Part shown: one piece after another, positions 33,541 through 41,442 of the stretch
How the letters are laid out: each line of letters starts with the position of its first letter
Numbering within the stretch: position 1 is the stretch's first letter
Origin: an uncultured Phascolarctobacterium sp.
GTDB taxonomy: Bacteria > Bacillota > Negativicutes > Acidaminococcales > Acidaminococcaceae
Direction: 5' to 3'
Assembly: GCF_905212365.1 (NCBI RefSeq)
Contig: NZ_CAJMEH010000006.1
Location: 1-55,383 of the forward strand
Length of the DNA stretch: 55,383 bases
Notes under the pieces: generated by a model
The model's input: only the letters and a program-made list of their open reading frames with translations
Database searches by the model: none
Told to the model about the DNA's origin: nothing
Program-made: the position numbers and the translations under genes

Positions 33541-35010
33541 TTAAAATGCTGTAAATTCATATTTCAGTTCGAAGGAGTGATCGTTCTTATAATGCTCGTC
33601 CGTATATTCCAAAACGACCTGCCAGCAGCAGAATTTATGCGTCCACCGGTAAATAGTTTCGTACTTGCTGCGGGAATCCAAATCATAACGGTTAATAACC
33701 GCTAAAATATTTTTGTCATCCGGCTTATATTGCAAGCCGTTGCGCAATTCTACCGGCATATCCGGCTGATCGTAGGTAAACAAGCGGGTCGTAAAATCTT
33801 CGCGATAGTATCCCACCCACGTATTCCATTTATCGGTAAGCTTTTGGTTCACCGTAGCGTAATAAACATTGGTTGACGACGTAGGGCCTTGTTCTTCGCT
33901 TTCGCGCGTCCACTTCTTGCCGATGGTCAAATCTATCGTCGTATAATCCTTAAATAAATATATCCTGTCATGGTTTAAAAAAGCGCCGTATTCCGTGTGC
34001 CAGCTTTGCACATTAGTATCTTCGTTGCGCCACAAACCGCGCTCGTAATAAGCGCTGTAGGAAAGCGGCAGCTTATCCGTAAAATGATGCGGTTTGTAAT
34101 CGAATCTTATATCGCGCTGCTTCTTTACCCACTCGTCGTCCTTTTCGTCCCAACCGTCCTGCACGGTTATCTTAAAATTACGCTCGTCATGAGTCAAGCC
34201 GAACATGGGCTTATATCCGTCTTTAGTATAATAATTTAAATCGGCGTAAAACGTATCCCTTTCAGATAGCGGACGTTCGTAAGATACGTTAATGTAAGTG
34301 CCCTTATCGCTGTCCTTGAAGCCGATATGCGGGACAATTTTCTCCTGGCTTTTTCCGCTCAGCGTATTTTCCCAATAGTCGCGCGAATAGATATGCTTAC
34401 CGCGAATAAAAACCTGCACATCCTTGGCCAGCATTTTTTCTCCAGGATAAACCTCGAAAGTTTTTGCCCTGATTTCCAGGCACTTGGGATGTTTAACGGC
34501 AGGACAGCGCGTCAGCGTGCCGCCTTCGTCCAGCGTCATTTTTTCAGGGTCGATAACCGCGTGCGGCGCATAGTAAAAGTCCTTGCCGTTGTAGCCGGAC
34601 ATTTTTTTCAGTTCGCCGGTCTTGGTATTAAAATTATAATGTCCCCATTCAGCTTTAGTAGTGGAGCCAATCTCCTCCAGTGTGCCGCCTTCCTTGAGCC
34701 ACACGTCGCCAGTTTTCATATTGCCGACTACAGCGGTCGTATAGATAATCTGATTGCCCTGCGTCACTTTAATATTGCCTTCGGCATGAAAATCGCCGCT
34801 GACGCTATCGTATACGGCGTGCTCGCCGGTCAGCGTAATAGGCAGCGGTTGGGAGCCGTCATGCTTTTCACGATGCTTAACAGCATTATTGGGCGCCATC
34901 TCCATATCAGGACCGGCGAAGCGCTCGTCGCCCGTATTTGTATATTGAGCGGCATAAACCGGCACGCACAGACTGAGTGCCAACGCAGCTGCGAAAAATG
35001 TTTTCTTCAT
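33541..35010 (-). CDS. LptD/OstA-like outer-membrane LPS transport protein, short form
   Basis: I start at the ATG at 35010 (AAAGGAGCATACTC upstream). The protein is about 489 residues. It has a signal peptide (MKKTFFAAALALSLCVPVYA), an OstA/LptA-like jelly-roll region (LTGEHAVYDSVSGDFHAEGN, then VTQGNQIIYTTAVVG), and a C-terminal half of alternating aromatic strands typical of a beta-barrel. It ends in a strand with terminal Phe (ELKYEFTAF). E. coli LptD is much longer (about 780), so this is either a short Negativicute form or a related porin-like protein. It heads the heptose operon, which supports an LPS role. Confidence 0.7.
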   Translation of the reverse strand: MKKTFFAAALALSLCVPVYAAQYTNTGDERFAGPDMEMAPNNAVKHREKHDGSQPLPITLTGEHAVYDSVSGDFHAEGNIKVTQGNQIIYTTAVVGNMKTGDVWLKEGGTLEEIGSTTKAEWGHYNFNTKTGELKKMSGYNGKDFYYAPHAVIDPEKMTLDEGGTLTRCPAVKHPKCLEIRAKTFEVYPGEKMLAKDVQVFIRGKHIYSRDYWENTLSGKSQEKIVPHIGFKDSDKGTYINVSYERPLSERDTFYADLNYYTKDGYKPMFGLTHDERNFKITVQDGWDEKDDEWVKKQRDIRFDYKPHHFTDKLPLSYSAYYERGLWRNEDTNVQSWHTEYGAFLNHDRIYLFKDYTTIDLTIGKKWTRESEEQGPTSSTNVYYATVNQKLTDKWNTWVGYYREDFTTRLFTYDQPDMPVELRNGLQYKPDDKNILAVINRYDLDSRSKYETIYRWTHKFCCWQVVLEYTDEHYKNDHSFELKYEFTAF

Positions 35011-35084
35011 GAGTATGCTCCTTTGTATAGTAGGATAAGAAAAATTTGCATAATAATCCACTTAACATTATACCACAAAAAAAT

Positions 35085-35115
35085 AAAAAGCCCACTTTTT
35101 TAGAGTGAGCTTTTT
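35085..35115. terminator. Terminator upstream of the LPS operon
   Basis: AAAAAGCCCACT and AGTGAGCTTTTT pair (with G-U pairs) around a short loop. T-tracts exist on both strands. On the minus strand it would end the transcript of the secreted protein gene at 35264-36193 before the LPS genes. Confidence 0.7.
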
Positions 35116-35161
35116 CAATGTTTTTGTGAGATTTTAAACGGCTGACGCCTTCTTTTTTAAT

Positions 35162-35264
35162 ATGACAGCGGAGAAGGCGCCAGATACAAGAAAAGGCGAC
35201 GATAGCGTATCGTTAATACTCCGAGGAGCCTTGACGAAGTAGATGTCGGCTTATACGCTGTCAT
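35162..35264. repeat. Palindromic intergenic element ending at a stop codon
   Basis: ATGACAGCG (35162-35170) is inverted as CGCTGTCAT (35256-35264), with partly matching flanks inward. A perfect ACGATA-GCG-TATCGT hairpin sits inside at 35199-35213. The right end coincides with the TGA of the secreted-protein gene. It is about 103 bp with no open frame. It looks like a MITE or a REP-like element; copy number elsewhere is unknown. Confidence 0.5.
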
Positions 35265-36193
35265 CACTCGCTGTAAACAACGCCCTGCATAGTTACATCC
35301 TCCGACGTCTGCACATAAGTTTCACAGCCTACGGGAATAGTTACGGAATTGCCTTTAACAAAAGCGCCGCCGACAACGCCTACGGGTCCTAAAATAATCA
35401 TGCCGCCGATAGCTACGCCTGCCGCGCCCGCAATGCTTTCAGCCTTTTGCTTGGCCAGCTCGCCTACAGTCAAAGGAATTTTTGTCCCGTCAACACCGTA
35501 AATATACGTAAAGGTAATATCTATGCGCCCGTCCTTACCGAAAATACCGGGCTGCACAACTTTTTTAATTACGCCCACGCCGGTCGCGCCTTTAGGCAGC
35601 ACCAGCACGTCGTTGACATACAAATTATCCGCAGCCTTAAAGTTCACCGTATCTCCCTGACGGCTCATCTTAGTGCTCAATTCCGAAGTAAAAGCGATTT
35701 TAAAAACGGAATCTTTAGGCAGAGTAACCTGCTGCACCGGCACGTTGCCGTCGCTGTAGGACGCAAGCTTCAGCAGCTCCTCTAAACGTCCGGAAAGAGA
35801 ACCGCTCTGCGCCTGGCCAAACAGCAGCTTTTCCGTGGCCTCAATACGATTTTTTGCCGGACCGCCGGACATACTTTCATTCATGCGCCACTCCACCACG
35901 TTCAGCTTGGTAGCAAAGGAAGCTTCGCCGGATTCGGGTGTGCCCTCGAGATAATCGTACATATTATCCACGCGGTTTAAAATGGCATCAGTCGTTAAAG
36001 CACCGTAAACGTCGTCCTCCAGACTATCCATGCGCTGAATCAGAGAACCGCTCTGCTCCGTACCGTACAGCAGCTTTTCCATAGCGCCTATTTTATCGGC
36101 CACAGGCAGATTTACATCGTTGGCAAAACCGGGCATTACCATAGTAAAGCAGAACACAAAAGTCAGCAAAAGAGTTGCAAGCTTTCTTTTCAA
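35264..36193 (-). CDS. Secreted protein with internal repeats, unknown function
   Basis: The 309-residue protein has a signal peptide (MKRKLATLLLTFVFCFTMVM...GFA). The N-terminal third carries three related segments: MEKLLYGTEQSGSLIQRMDS, then a divergent NRVDNMYDYLEG...SFATKL copy, then TEKLLFGQAQSGSLSGRLEE. The C-terminal part resembles proteins that set outer-surface or cell-wall anchoring, with VFKIAFTSELSTKMSRQGD and DVLVLPKGATGVGVIKKV as a beta-sandwich. A glycine-rich hydrophobic patch (IAGAAGVAIGGMIILGPVGV) follows. I cannot name the family. It is transcribed alone ahead of a terminator, and its stop codon marks the palindrome edge. Confidence 0.7.
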   Translation of the reverse strand: MKRKLATLLLTFVFCFTMVMPGFANDVNLPVADKIGAMEKLLYGTEQSGSLIQRMDSLEDDVYGALTTDAILNRVDNMYDYLEGTPESGEASFATKLNVVEWRMNESMSGGPAKNRIEATEKLLFGQAQSGSLSGRLEELLKLASYSDGNVPVQQVTLPKDSVFKIAFTSELSTKMSRQGDTVNFKAADNLYVNDVLVLPKGATGVGVIKKVVQPGIFGKDGRIDITFTYIYGVDGTKIPLTVGELAKQKAESIAGAAGVAIGGMIILGPVGVVGGAFVKGNSVTIPVGCETYVQTSEDVTMQGVVYSE

Positions 36194-36294
36194 TTTACAT
36201 ACCTCCTGTCAGAGTAAGCTATATCATATTTATTATAGCATATTCCACAATAAAAGAATAGCTTGCCCGCAGGTTGCAGGTAAGCTAAAACAAT

Positions 36295-37200
36295 TTATTT
36301 TTTATATTGAGCCACAGCGGCTGCTACTGCCGCCTCTATTTCGTCCATTTTTGCAAAACGGCGGCGGTGCTGCGCCCGTTTGGACGGTTTCAATTCCTCC
36401 ATGGATTTGCGGTATTCGGCCGTGGGCATCACATAAAAACGGTGGTCGGAACACTGGCTGCCCTCGCATTCCTGCCAAAACGCGCCGAAGTCCGTCTTTA
36501 GCTTGCGGTCCGCGCGAATGTGGTTCATAGCGTAATAGCCCTCGTTAGCCACAGCGTAAATTTGCTCGATGCCCAACGCTTTCGCAAAGCTGCGCATACC
36601 ATAAAAAATCAAATTCTTCGTCCGATAGCCGAAGAAAGCTTTCGTCAGCCCCTTAATCAAATCGTTGCCGTTCTGCGGCCCCTGCAAGGCGCCTATAAAA
36701 ATTGCGGGCTTGCCGTCGGCGATATTCCTGCCCAGCCAGAACATAATTTGATACAAAGCCTCGTCGCCGTAAAATAACATCAGCGACAGGCAGCCCTCCT
36801 TGCGCTGCCCGGCATGGAAGAACAAGTCCAGGGTCAACGGTTTATCCTCATAAGAATCGCGCCACAGTTCCACGCGCTTATGCTCACCATATAATTTGTT
36901 CATTAGCTCCGGCTGAAAATACTGCTCCAAAAGCAAAATATGATTTTTTAGCAAAGCCACGCGCTCGTCCCAGGTCGAGCCCTTATAGAAGAAAGCTCGG
37001 GTAGTCTGCTCTAAAAAGGACGGCGTGCCTTTAAGCCAGCTCCAGCGTGCAGGCGTAGCGTCAAAAAATTCCAGCACATCGTTCACTGCGCCGCTGTGCA
37101 GGCGGCAGCGTGTGCGAAACACCAGATAGCGCTTCATCTCCTTCAGGATATGCGTTTGGTACAGGCTTTTGCCCACGTATTCTAAAATATCTTTTTCCAT
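36295..37200 (-). CDS. DUF535 (VirK/YbjX family) protein
   Basis: The 301-residue protein shows the family's central block: IFIGALQGPQNGNDLIKGLT, then AFFGYRTKNLIFYGMRSFAK and IYAVANEGYY, and later DRKLKTDFGAFWQECEGS. In enterobacteria VirK/YbjX homologues are tied to resistance to antimicrobial peptides and to envelope modification, but the biochemical activity is unknown. The C-terminal end is basic (SKRAQHRRRF). It lies near the LPS operon, separated by one gene, which fits an envelope role. Confidence 0.82.
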   Translation of the reverse strand: MEKDILEYVGKSLYQTHILKEMKRYLVFRTRCRLHSGAVNDVLEFFDATPARWSWLKGTPSFLEQTTRAFFYKGSTWDERVALLKNHILLLEQYFQPELMNKLYGEHKRVELWRDSYEDKPLTLDLFFHAGQRKEGCLSLMLFYGDEALYQIMFWLGRNIADGKPAIFIGALQGPQNGNDLIKGLTKAFFGYRTKNLIFYGMRSFAKALGIEQIYAVANEGYYAMNHIRADRKLKTDFGAFWQECEGSQCSDHRFYVMPTAEYRKSMEELKPSKRAQHRRRFAKMDEIEAAVAAAVAQYKK

Positions 37201-37309
37201 GAATTACCTCTGCGTCGTTTGAGTATGATTTTATATATTATATCATATTTATCATGGCTCTGTCATCGTCTTCGACTCGCCAATCGCCGGGCAACAGTAA
37301 GCAATCCCC

Positions 37310-38290
37310 TTATTTTACAATAGTGAGCCCATTCCTTGTCGGCTTTGCCGGCTTTGCTTGCCTCTTTACTTTCAGCTCCTCATACGCCCAAGGAAAGTAA
37401 CCTTCGGCTAGAGAAAACATATCCGGGTACTCGTTGATTTCCATGGCAAATTCGTCCATCGTAGACGGGCGGTAGCTTTGTGGTATTTCGTCTTCGTCGT
37501 AAAAACGATCTATCAATTCCTGCACGCCACCGTCTTGCAGCGCTAGTTTAATAAACTTCTTCGTATCTTTATTGCTGCTTGCCAAACGCTTTAAGTAATC
37601 CGCAGCTAAATCCATTTCGCCTGATTTAAACATTAAAATCGACAACGGCAACAGCATTTGCGTTTCGTTAGGCTCGCCAAATTTTTTATACAAAGCCAAA
37701 GCTTTATCTTTTTCTTCTAAGATAGCGAAAATATGCATCAATTTGTGCCTGACTCCCAAATTGTCGCCTTCGCATAAACGCAACAGTTCTTCACATTCGG
37801 CAGCGGCTTTGCGCAACATTCCGGACCCAAATAAAACGTTTATATAATCTGCTTTCGCCCGCATATAAGGGCGCGTTTCGGTAATCAGCCAGTAATCTCC
37901 AATATACTCTTGGGCGTCCCAGCCTTTTTGCTGCATAACTTTTTTACCATGCTCCACTACTTCCTGCAATTTATTAAGCAACTCCCAATGATTTTTACAG
38001 GTAAGTATCGCTATGCTGCTCAAAGCGTCTATATGGTTCGGGTCCAGCTTAATCGCTTCTTTTAAATATTTCAGTATTTTGGGTTTGCTTCTGCTTTCCG
38101 AAGCTAATTCAAAATAATCGTCCGCCGTTTTTGCCGTCTCTTCCGTAAGCGGAACGCGCGGGTTAATATTATGCATCTGCATAAATTCATCGATTGCCTG
38201 CTGCGCTTCTTCCTTGCTCATGTCCATCAAACCTCGCTCTTCCAAAAAAGCGTGCAGCTCTTTAAAAATTTTTTCCGTTTCTCTTGACAT
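37310..38290 (-). CDS. Tetratricopeptide-repeat-like protein
   Basis: I start at the ATG at 38290 (GGAGG eight bases upstream) rather than at 38359. The protein is 326 residues and mostly helical. It has TPR-type stretches such as DDYFELASESRSKPKILKYL followed by LKEAIKLDPNHIDALSSIAI. A later ECEELLRLCEGDNLGVRHKL segment leads into further helices. TPR proteins are scaffolds; the partner is unknown. The C-terminal tail is Lys/Pro-rich. It is monocistronic, upstream of the DUF535 gene on the same strand. Confidence 0.75.
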   Translation of the reverse strand: MSRETEKIFKELHAFLEERGLMDMSKEEAQQAIDEFMQMHNINPRVPLTEETAKTADDYFELASESRSKPKILKYLKEAIKLDPNHIDALSSIAILTCKNHWELLNKLQEVVEHGKKVMQQKGWDAQEYIGDYWLITETRPYMRAKADYINVLFGSGMLRKAAAECEELLRLCEGDNLGVRHKLMHIFAILEEKDKALALYKKFGEPNETQMLLPLSILMFKSGEMDLAADYLKRLASSNKDTKKFIKLALQDGGVQELIDRFYDEDEIPQSYRPSTMDEFAMEINEYPDMFSLAEGYFPWAYEELKVKRQAKPAKPTRNGLTIVK

Positions 38291-38552
38291 ACGCATATCC
38301 TCCCTAAATTCATAGATACTTCTAACGAACTTTATAACTAGTGGATGAAAGTGAACCATACTTTATTATTAGCATATCCGACTACTAGCTAAAAAGCAAG
38401 AAATAATTTTTCCTGCCTTACTTATCTATTTTATAATACCATTCGTGAGATAGCTGATAGTCGACTTTCCTTTCAAGCTAACATTCTTTCCCATAACGTT
38501 TCGTTACCCTAACCCTCAAGTAAATTTTATTTATAATTTTCCAAAAATTCTC

Positions 38553-38581
38553 TTGCCATCCGCTTCCTCGTCTGCTATAAT
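38553..38581 (+). promoter_or_regulatory. Strong promoter with extended -10
   Basis: TTGCCA (38553-38558), a 17-nt spacer and TGC-TATAAT (box 38576-38581). It points to the terminator at 38654-38705 with no coding frame between. The 190 bp to its left hold nothing I recognise. Confidence 0.7.
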
Positions 38582-38587
38582 ATACAA

Positions 38588-38705
38588 AAGTCAAAAAATC
38601 AAAAACGTAATCGTATCTCTTACCCGTTCCCCCAAAACTTTTTAAGAGATAATGCAGTACCTAGCCGGTTGCCCTGCCAACGCACCGGCGGTACTGCTTT
38701 TTTTG
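38588..38705 (+). ncRNA. Candidate small RNA of about 118 nt
   Basis: A strong promoter is followed after about 70 nt by a complete intrinsic terminator. The RNA would have an unpaired A-rich 5' part, then hairpin 1: TATCTCTTA (38614-38622) pairs perfectly with TAAGAGATA (38643-38651) around a C-rich 20-nt loop (CCCGTTCCCCC). The terminator follows, with GCAGTACC (38654-38661) and inner GCCGGTTG pairing with CAAC..ACCGGC and GGTACTGC (38690-38697), then TTTTTTTG. A C-rich loop is typical of trans-acting sRNAs that pair with Shine-Dalgarno sites. A leader for the Rpn pseudogene is the alternative, but that gene has its own promoter. Confidence 0.5.
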
Positions 38706-38804
38706 TTTTACCGGTAACCGCCGCCCACATATATTTCACGCCCGCAATTACCGTTTCACAGCCGGCTATATGAACCGCGCACGCTATTTTACAATGCAAA
38801 ATCC

Positions 38805-38834
38805 ATGACAGAACCGCTATTAGCATGCTATAAT
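38805..38834 (+). promoter_or_regulatory. Promoter of the Rpn-like remnant
   Basis: ATGACA (38805-38810), an 18-nt spacer and TGC-TATAAT (box 38829-38834). The ribosome site AAGGAGGAAGAGG follows at once, so the message would have an extremely short leader. Confidence 0.5.
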
Positions 38835-38848
38835 TAAGGAGGAAGAGG

Positions 38849-39357
38849 ATGACTAAAAACAGCTTTGACACACTGCCCATCAGCAACGATTTCATGTTTA
38901 AAAAGGTTATGGAAAACAAGCGCCTGTGTAAAAAACTTGTCGGCGCAATTATGCAAAAGGAAATCGCCGACATAATCTACACCGAACCGTGCTGCTACTA
39001 AATTCTCAAGGTACGCAGGGCAACGTAACGCCGCTGGTTAAAAACTTTTTGCGTTATGTCAACGAGAATGTGCCTATCGACAAATTTACGCAAGAAGTAG
39101 AAGCAGAGGTAGTGCGGCTGCGGCAGGATAAGAAGGCGAGGCGAGAATATATGGTATTATCTACAAGATTAAAAGACGAACGCATGGAAGGTCGTAGGGA
39201 AGGCAGAGCAGAAGGCATAGCAGCAAAAACACGTGATATAGCGCTCGATATGCTCAAGGACAAGTATACCTTAGCGCAGATTCTCAAGCTTTCCCGCTTG
39301 AGCAAGGAAGAAATTTACGCTTTGGCGCAGGCCAACGATTTGCAAGTAATTGAATAG
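38849..39357 (+). pseudogene. Rpn/PD-(D/E)XK nuclease family gene with internal deletion
   Basis: The N-terminal part (ATG 38849, stop at 38999) reads MTKNSFDTLPISNDFMFKKV plus about 30 residues. This is the standard start of Rpn/PD-(D/E)XK 'transposase-like' nucleases. The C-terminal part, in another frame from 38989 to 39357, reads LNSQGTQGNVTPLVKNFLRY, then the R/E-rich helix (RMEGRREGRAEGIAAKTRD) and the family's closing LSRLSKEEIYALAQ. About 150 codons with the nuclease core are missing and the frame changes at the join, so this is a dead gene. Rpn proteins promote recombination and many are phage-defence toxins. Confidence 0.8.
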
Positions 39358-39388
39358 CTTCTCGCTTTAGGCGGACGCAAAAGCTGAA

Positions 39389-39437
39389 CGCCCCGACGCA
39401 CTGCAAAATTAAAAGCAGTACGCCGGGGCGCTTTACT
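39389..39437. terminator. Hairpin between the Rpn remnant and thiC
   Basis: CGCCCCG (39389-39395) and CGGGGCG (39424-39430) pair, with an inner CACTGC/GCAGTA extension, then CTTTACTTT. It lies between convergent genes and probably works in both directions. The T-tract is short. Confidence 0.5.
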
Positions 39438-39481
39438 TTATACGAACATTTTTTCTGGTAACGTTTCGTTACCCTAAAGCC

Positions 39482-40786
39482 TTATCTATTTTTTCTTTTG
39501 TGCTCCTCCAAATACCGGCCTACAATCTTCACGGCACAATAATCGCCGCACATGGAGCAGGCCTCGTCGTCAGCCTGATTTTTGCTGCGGCGGTAAGCAG
39601 TAGCCTTCACCGGGTCCAGCGCCAGGCGCAGCTGCTCAGGCCAATTTAACTCCTTGCGCGCCTTGGCCATGGCCAAGTCCCACTCCCAGGCTTTTTTATT
39701 GCCCTTAGCGAGGTCGGCGGCATGAGCGGCGATGCGGGCCGCAATGACGCCCTCGCGCACATCCTGCAAATCCGGCAGGCCCAAATGCTCGGCCGGCGTT
39801 ACATAGCACAAAAAGTCCGCGCCGCTGACGGCAGCCAGAGTGCCGCCGATAGCGCTGGTAATATGGTCGTAGCCCGGCGCTACGTCCGTAACCAAAGGCC
39901 CCAAAACATAGAAAGGCGCGCCATGGCACAAACGCTTCTGCAGCTGCATATTGGCAGCAATTTGATTATAGGGCACATGGCCGGGGCCCTCCACCATCAC
40001 CTGTACGCCTCGCTCCCAGGCACGCTGGGTCAGCTCGCCCAGATTCAGCAGCTCCTGAATCTGCGCTCTGTCCGTCGCGTCGGCAATGCAGCCGGGACGC
40101 AGACCGTCGCCCAGGCTGATGGTTACGTCGTATTCGGCGCAAATATCGAGAATTTCATCGTAATATTCGTATAAAGGATTTTCCTTTTCGTTATGCAGCA
40201 TCCACCCGGTGATGAAGGAACCGCCGCGGCTGACCACATCCATTACGCGGCCCTCCTCCGTCAAGGCCTTGAGCACATTTTTATTGATGCCGCAGTGCAG
40301 CGTCATAAAATCCGCGCCGTCCCTGGCCTGCTGGCGGATAACGTCGAAAATATCCTCCTTCGTCATAGCTACTACCGCGCCGCGCTTCAAAATAGTTTCC
40401 ACCGTCACCTGATACATGGGCACGGTGCCTACCATCACTGTGGACGCGCCAATGATAGCCTGCCGTGAAGCGCTGATATTATCGCCCGTGGACAAATCCA
40501 TCACCGAATCGGCTCCGGCGCTGATGGCGGCAGCCAGCTTTTCCAGCTCCGGCGCAGGGTCGGGATAGCTGCTGGAGGTGCCGATATTGGCGTTGACCTT
40601 AACGCTCAAGCCCTGGCCCACGCCCCGCGGCGTCAAATTCTTATGATTGATGTTGTAGGGAATGGCAATCGTTCCCTTGGCTACGCCCTCGCGGACAAAT
40701 TCCGCGGTTATGCCCTCCTGCTCCGCTACCAGCTGCATAGCCTCCGTAATAATTCCCTGTCTTGCCAACTGCATTTGCGTTGCCAT
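39482..40786 (-). CDS. thiC: Phosphomethylpyrimidine synthase (HMP-P synthase)
   Basis: The 434-residue radical-SAM enzyme turns AIR into the thiamine pyrimidine HMP-P. The C-terminal cluster motif is CSMCGDYCAVK, with the CxxC-x4-C spacing unique to ThiC. MDLSTGD, SLGDGLRPGC and VMVEGPGHVPYNQI are other family blocks. The ATG at 40786 follows AAGGAGGAAG. Expression is under a TPP riboswitch upstream. No other thi gene lies close by. Confidence 0.95.
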   Translation of the reverse strand: MATQMQLARQGIITEAMQLVAEQEGITAEFVREGVAKGTIAIPYNINHKNLTPRGVGQGLSVKVNANIGTSSSYPDPAPELEKLAAAISAGADSVMDLSTGDNISASRQAIIGASTVMVGTVPMYQVTVETILKRGAVVAMTKEDIFDVIRQQARDGADFMTLHCGINKNVLKALTEEGRVMDVVSRGGSFITGWMLHNEKENPLYEYYDEILDICAEYDVTISLGDGLRPGCIADATDRAQIQELLNLGELTQRAWERGVQVMVEGPGHVPYNQIAANMQLQKRLCHGAPFYVLGPLVTDVAPGYDHITSAIGGTLAAVSGADFLCYVTPAEHLGLPDLQDVREGVIAARIAAHAADLAKGNKKAWEWDLAMAKARKELNWPEQLRLALDPVKATAYRRSKNQADDEACSMCGDYCAVKIVGRYLEEHKRKNR

Positions 40787-40811
40787 AATCTTCCTCCTTT
40801 ACTTACGGCAA

Positions 40812-40957
40812 ATAAAAAACCGCTCTCCTGACGGAAAGCGGTATAGCTGCGAAAACGGCAGGCGCTCGCTTTCCTACGCCGGTCTTAACCGGATCAGGTT
40901 CAAAGGGTCGGACGGCCGTCCTCTCAGCAGCTGCAGCTGCGCCCCTAGCGATTCTTC
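40812..40957 (-). promoter_or_regulatory. TPP riboswitch with intrinsic terminator
   Basis: On the minus strand the THI-box aptamer is clear: GGGGCGCAGC, GCTGAGAGGA, the CCCTTTGAACCTGATCCGGT core and the closing GTAGGAAAGCG. ACCGCT...AGCGGT and TTTTTTATT (40812-40843) form the expression platform. High TPP should end transcription before thiC. Confidence 0.95.
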
Positions 40958-40970
40958 TTTAATTATTTAT

Positions 40971-40999
40971 ACTTTAGCACTAAATCCTGCTTTGCGCAA
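40971..40999 (-). promoter_or_regulatory. Promoter of thiC
   Basis: Minus strand TTGCGC (40994-40999), a 17-nt spacer and TGC-TAAAGT (40971-40976), just upstream of the TPP aptamer. Confidence 0.5.
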
Positions 41000-41053
41000 G
41001 AAAAAGCTGAAAATATTCGCTTTGTAAACTTTAATACAAAAGCGGCAAGAACA

Positions 41054-41062
41054 CTGTATACA
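41054..41062. promoter_or_regulatory. CTGTATACA palindrome upstream of the ser T-box
   Basis: It contains TGTATACA (41055-41062), the same core as at 14075 and 47708. It lies 24 nt upstream of the serC -35 box. It could be a GntR-type operator for serine genes, or chance. Confidence 0.3.
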
Positions 41063-41085
41063 TCAGCCTGCCGGGCAAATTTTGC

Positions 41086-41113
41086 TTGACTACTGAAAAA
41101 GAAGTGCTATAAT
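41086..41113 (+). promoter_or_regulatory. Promoter of the ser T-box transcript
   Basis: TTGACT (41086-41091), a 16-nt spacer and TGC-TATAAT (41108-41113). Initiation is near 41120. Confidence 0.8.
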
Positions 41114-41119
41114 TCAATT

Positions 41120-41424
41120 TAATATTAATATCGCAACGCAATGAAAGAGAAGCAGCGTGCCGCGCTTTCAGAAAGCTGCCGGTGGATGCAAGACAGCAGC
41201 AAGGCATACCTGTTCCGCTCGGGAGCGGCGAATGATGAATCCGACGGGTTCGCCCGATACAGCGAATAAAAGTTGGCCGTAGGCAAATTGGGTGGCACCG
41301 CGAGAAGTTCTCGTCCCATGTGGGATGAGGGCTTATTTTTTTAGGCGCGCCGGGAGCCGCGGCAAATTGGGTGGCACCGCGAGACAGAGAAGCTCGTCCC
41401 AAGGAGGACGCTTCTCTTATTTTA
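41120..41424 (+). promoter_or_regulatory. T-box leader (serine) with two terminator/antiterminator modules
   Basis: One Stem I region is followed by two copies of the switch. Module 1 has T-box GGGTGGCACCGCG (41290-41302) and a terminator made of CTCGTCCCA...TGGGATGAG with a T-run near 41335-41342. Module 2 has the same T-box (41369-41381) and a terminator GAGAAGCTCGTCC...GGACGCTTCTC with TTATTTTATTTT (about 41387-41424). The 24-nt block GGCAAATTGGGTGGCACCGC+GAGA starts at 41282 and again at 41361. A TCC (Ser) triplet at 41214-41216 is a likely specifier, read by eye. The downstream serC-serA supports Ser specificity. Confidence 0.9.
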
Positions 41425-41442
41425 TTTTAAGGAGCAACAAAA

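Noticed and set aside
35181..35262. Kinship between the palindrome at 35.2 kb and the RNA locus at 25.3 kb (both contain a TACAA...AGGCGAC stretch)
   Set aside because: The likeness is short and not collinear beyond about 15 nt; not enough to claim a shared repeat family.
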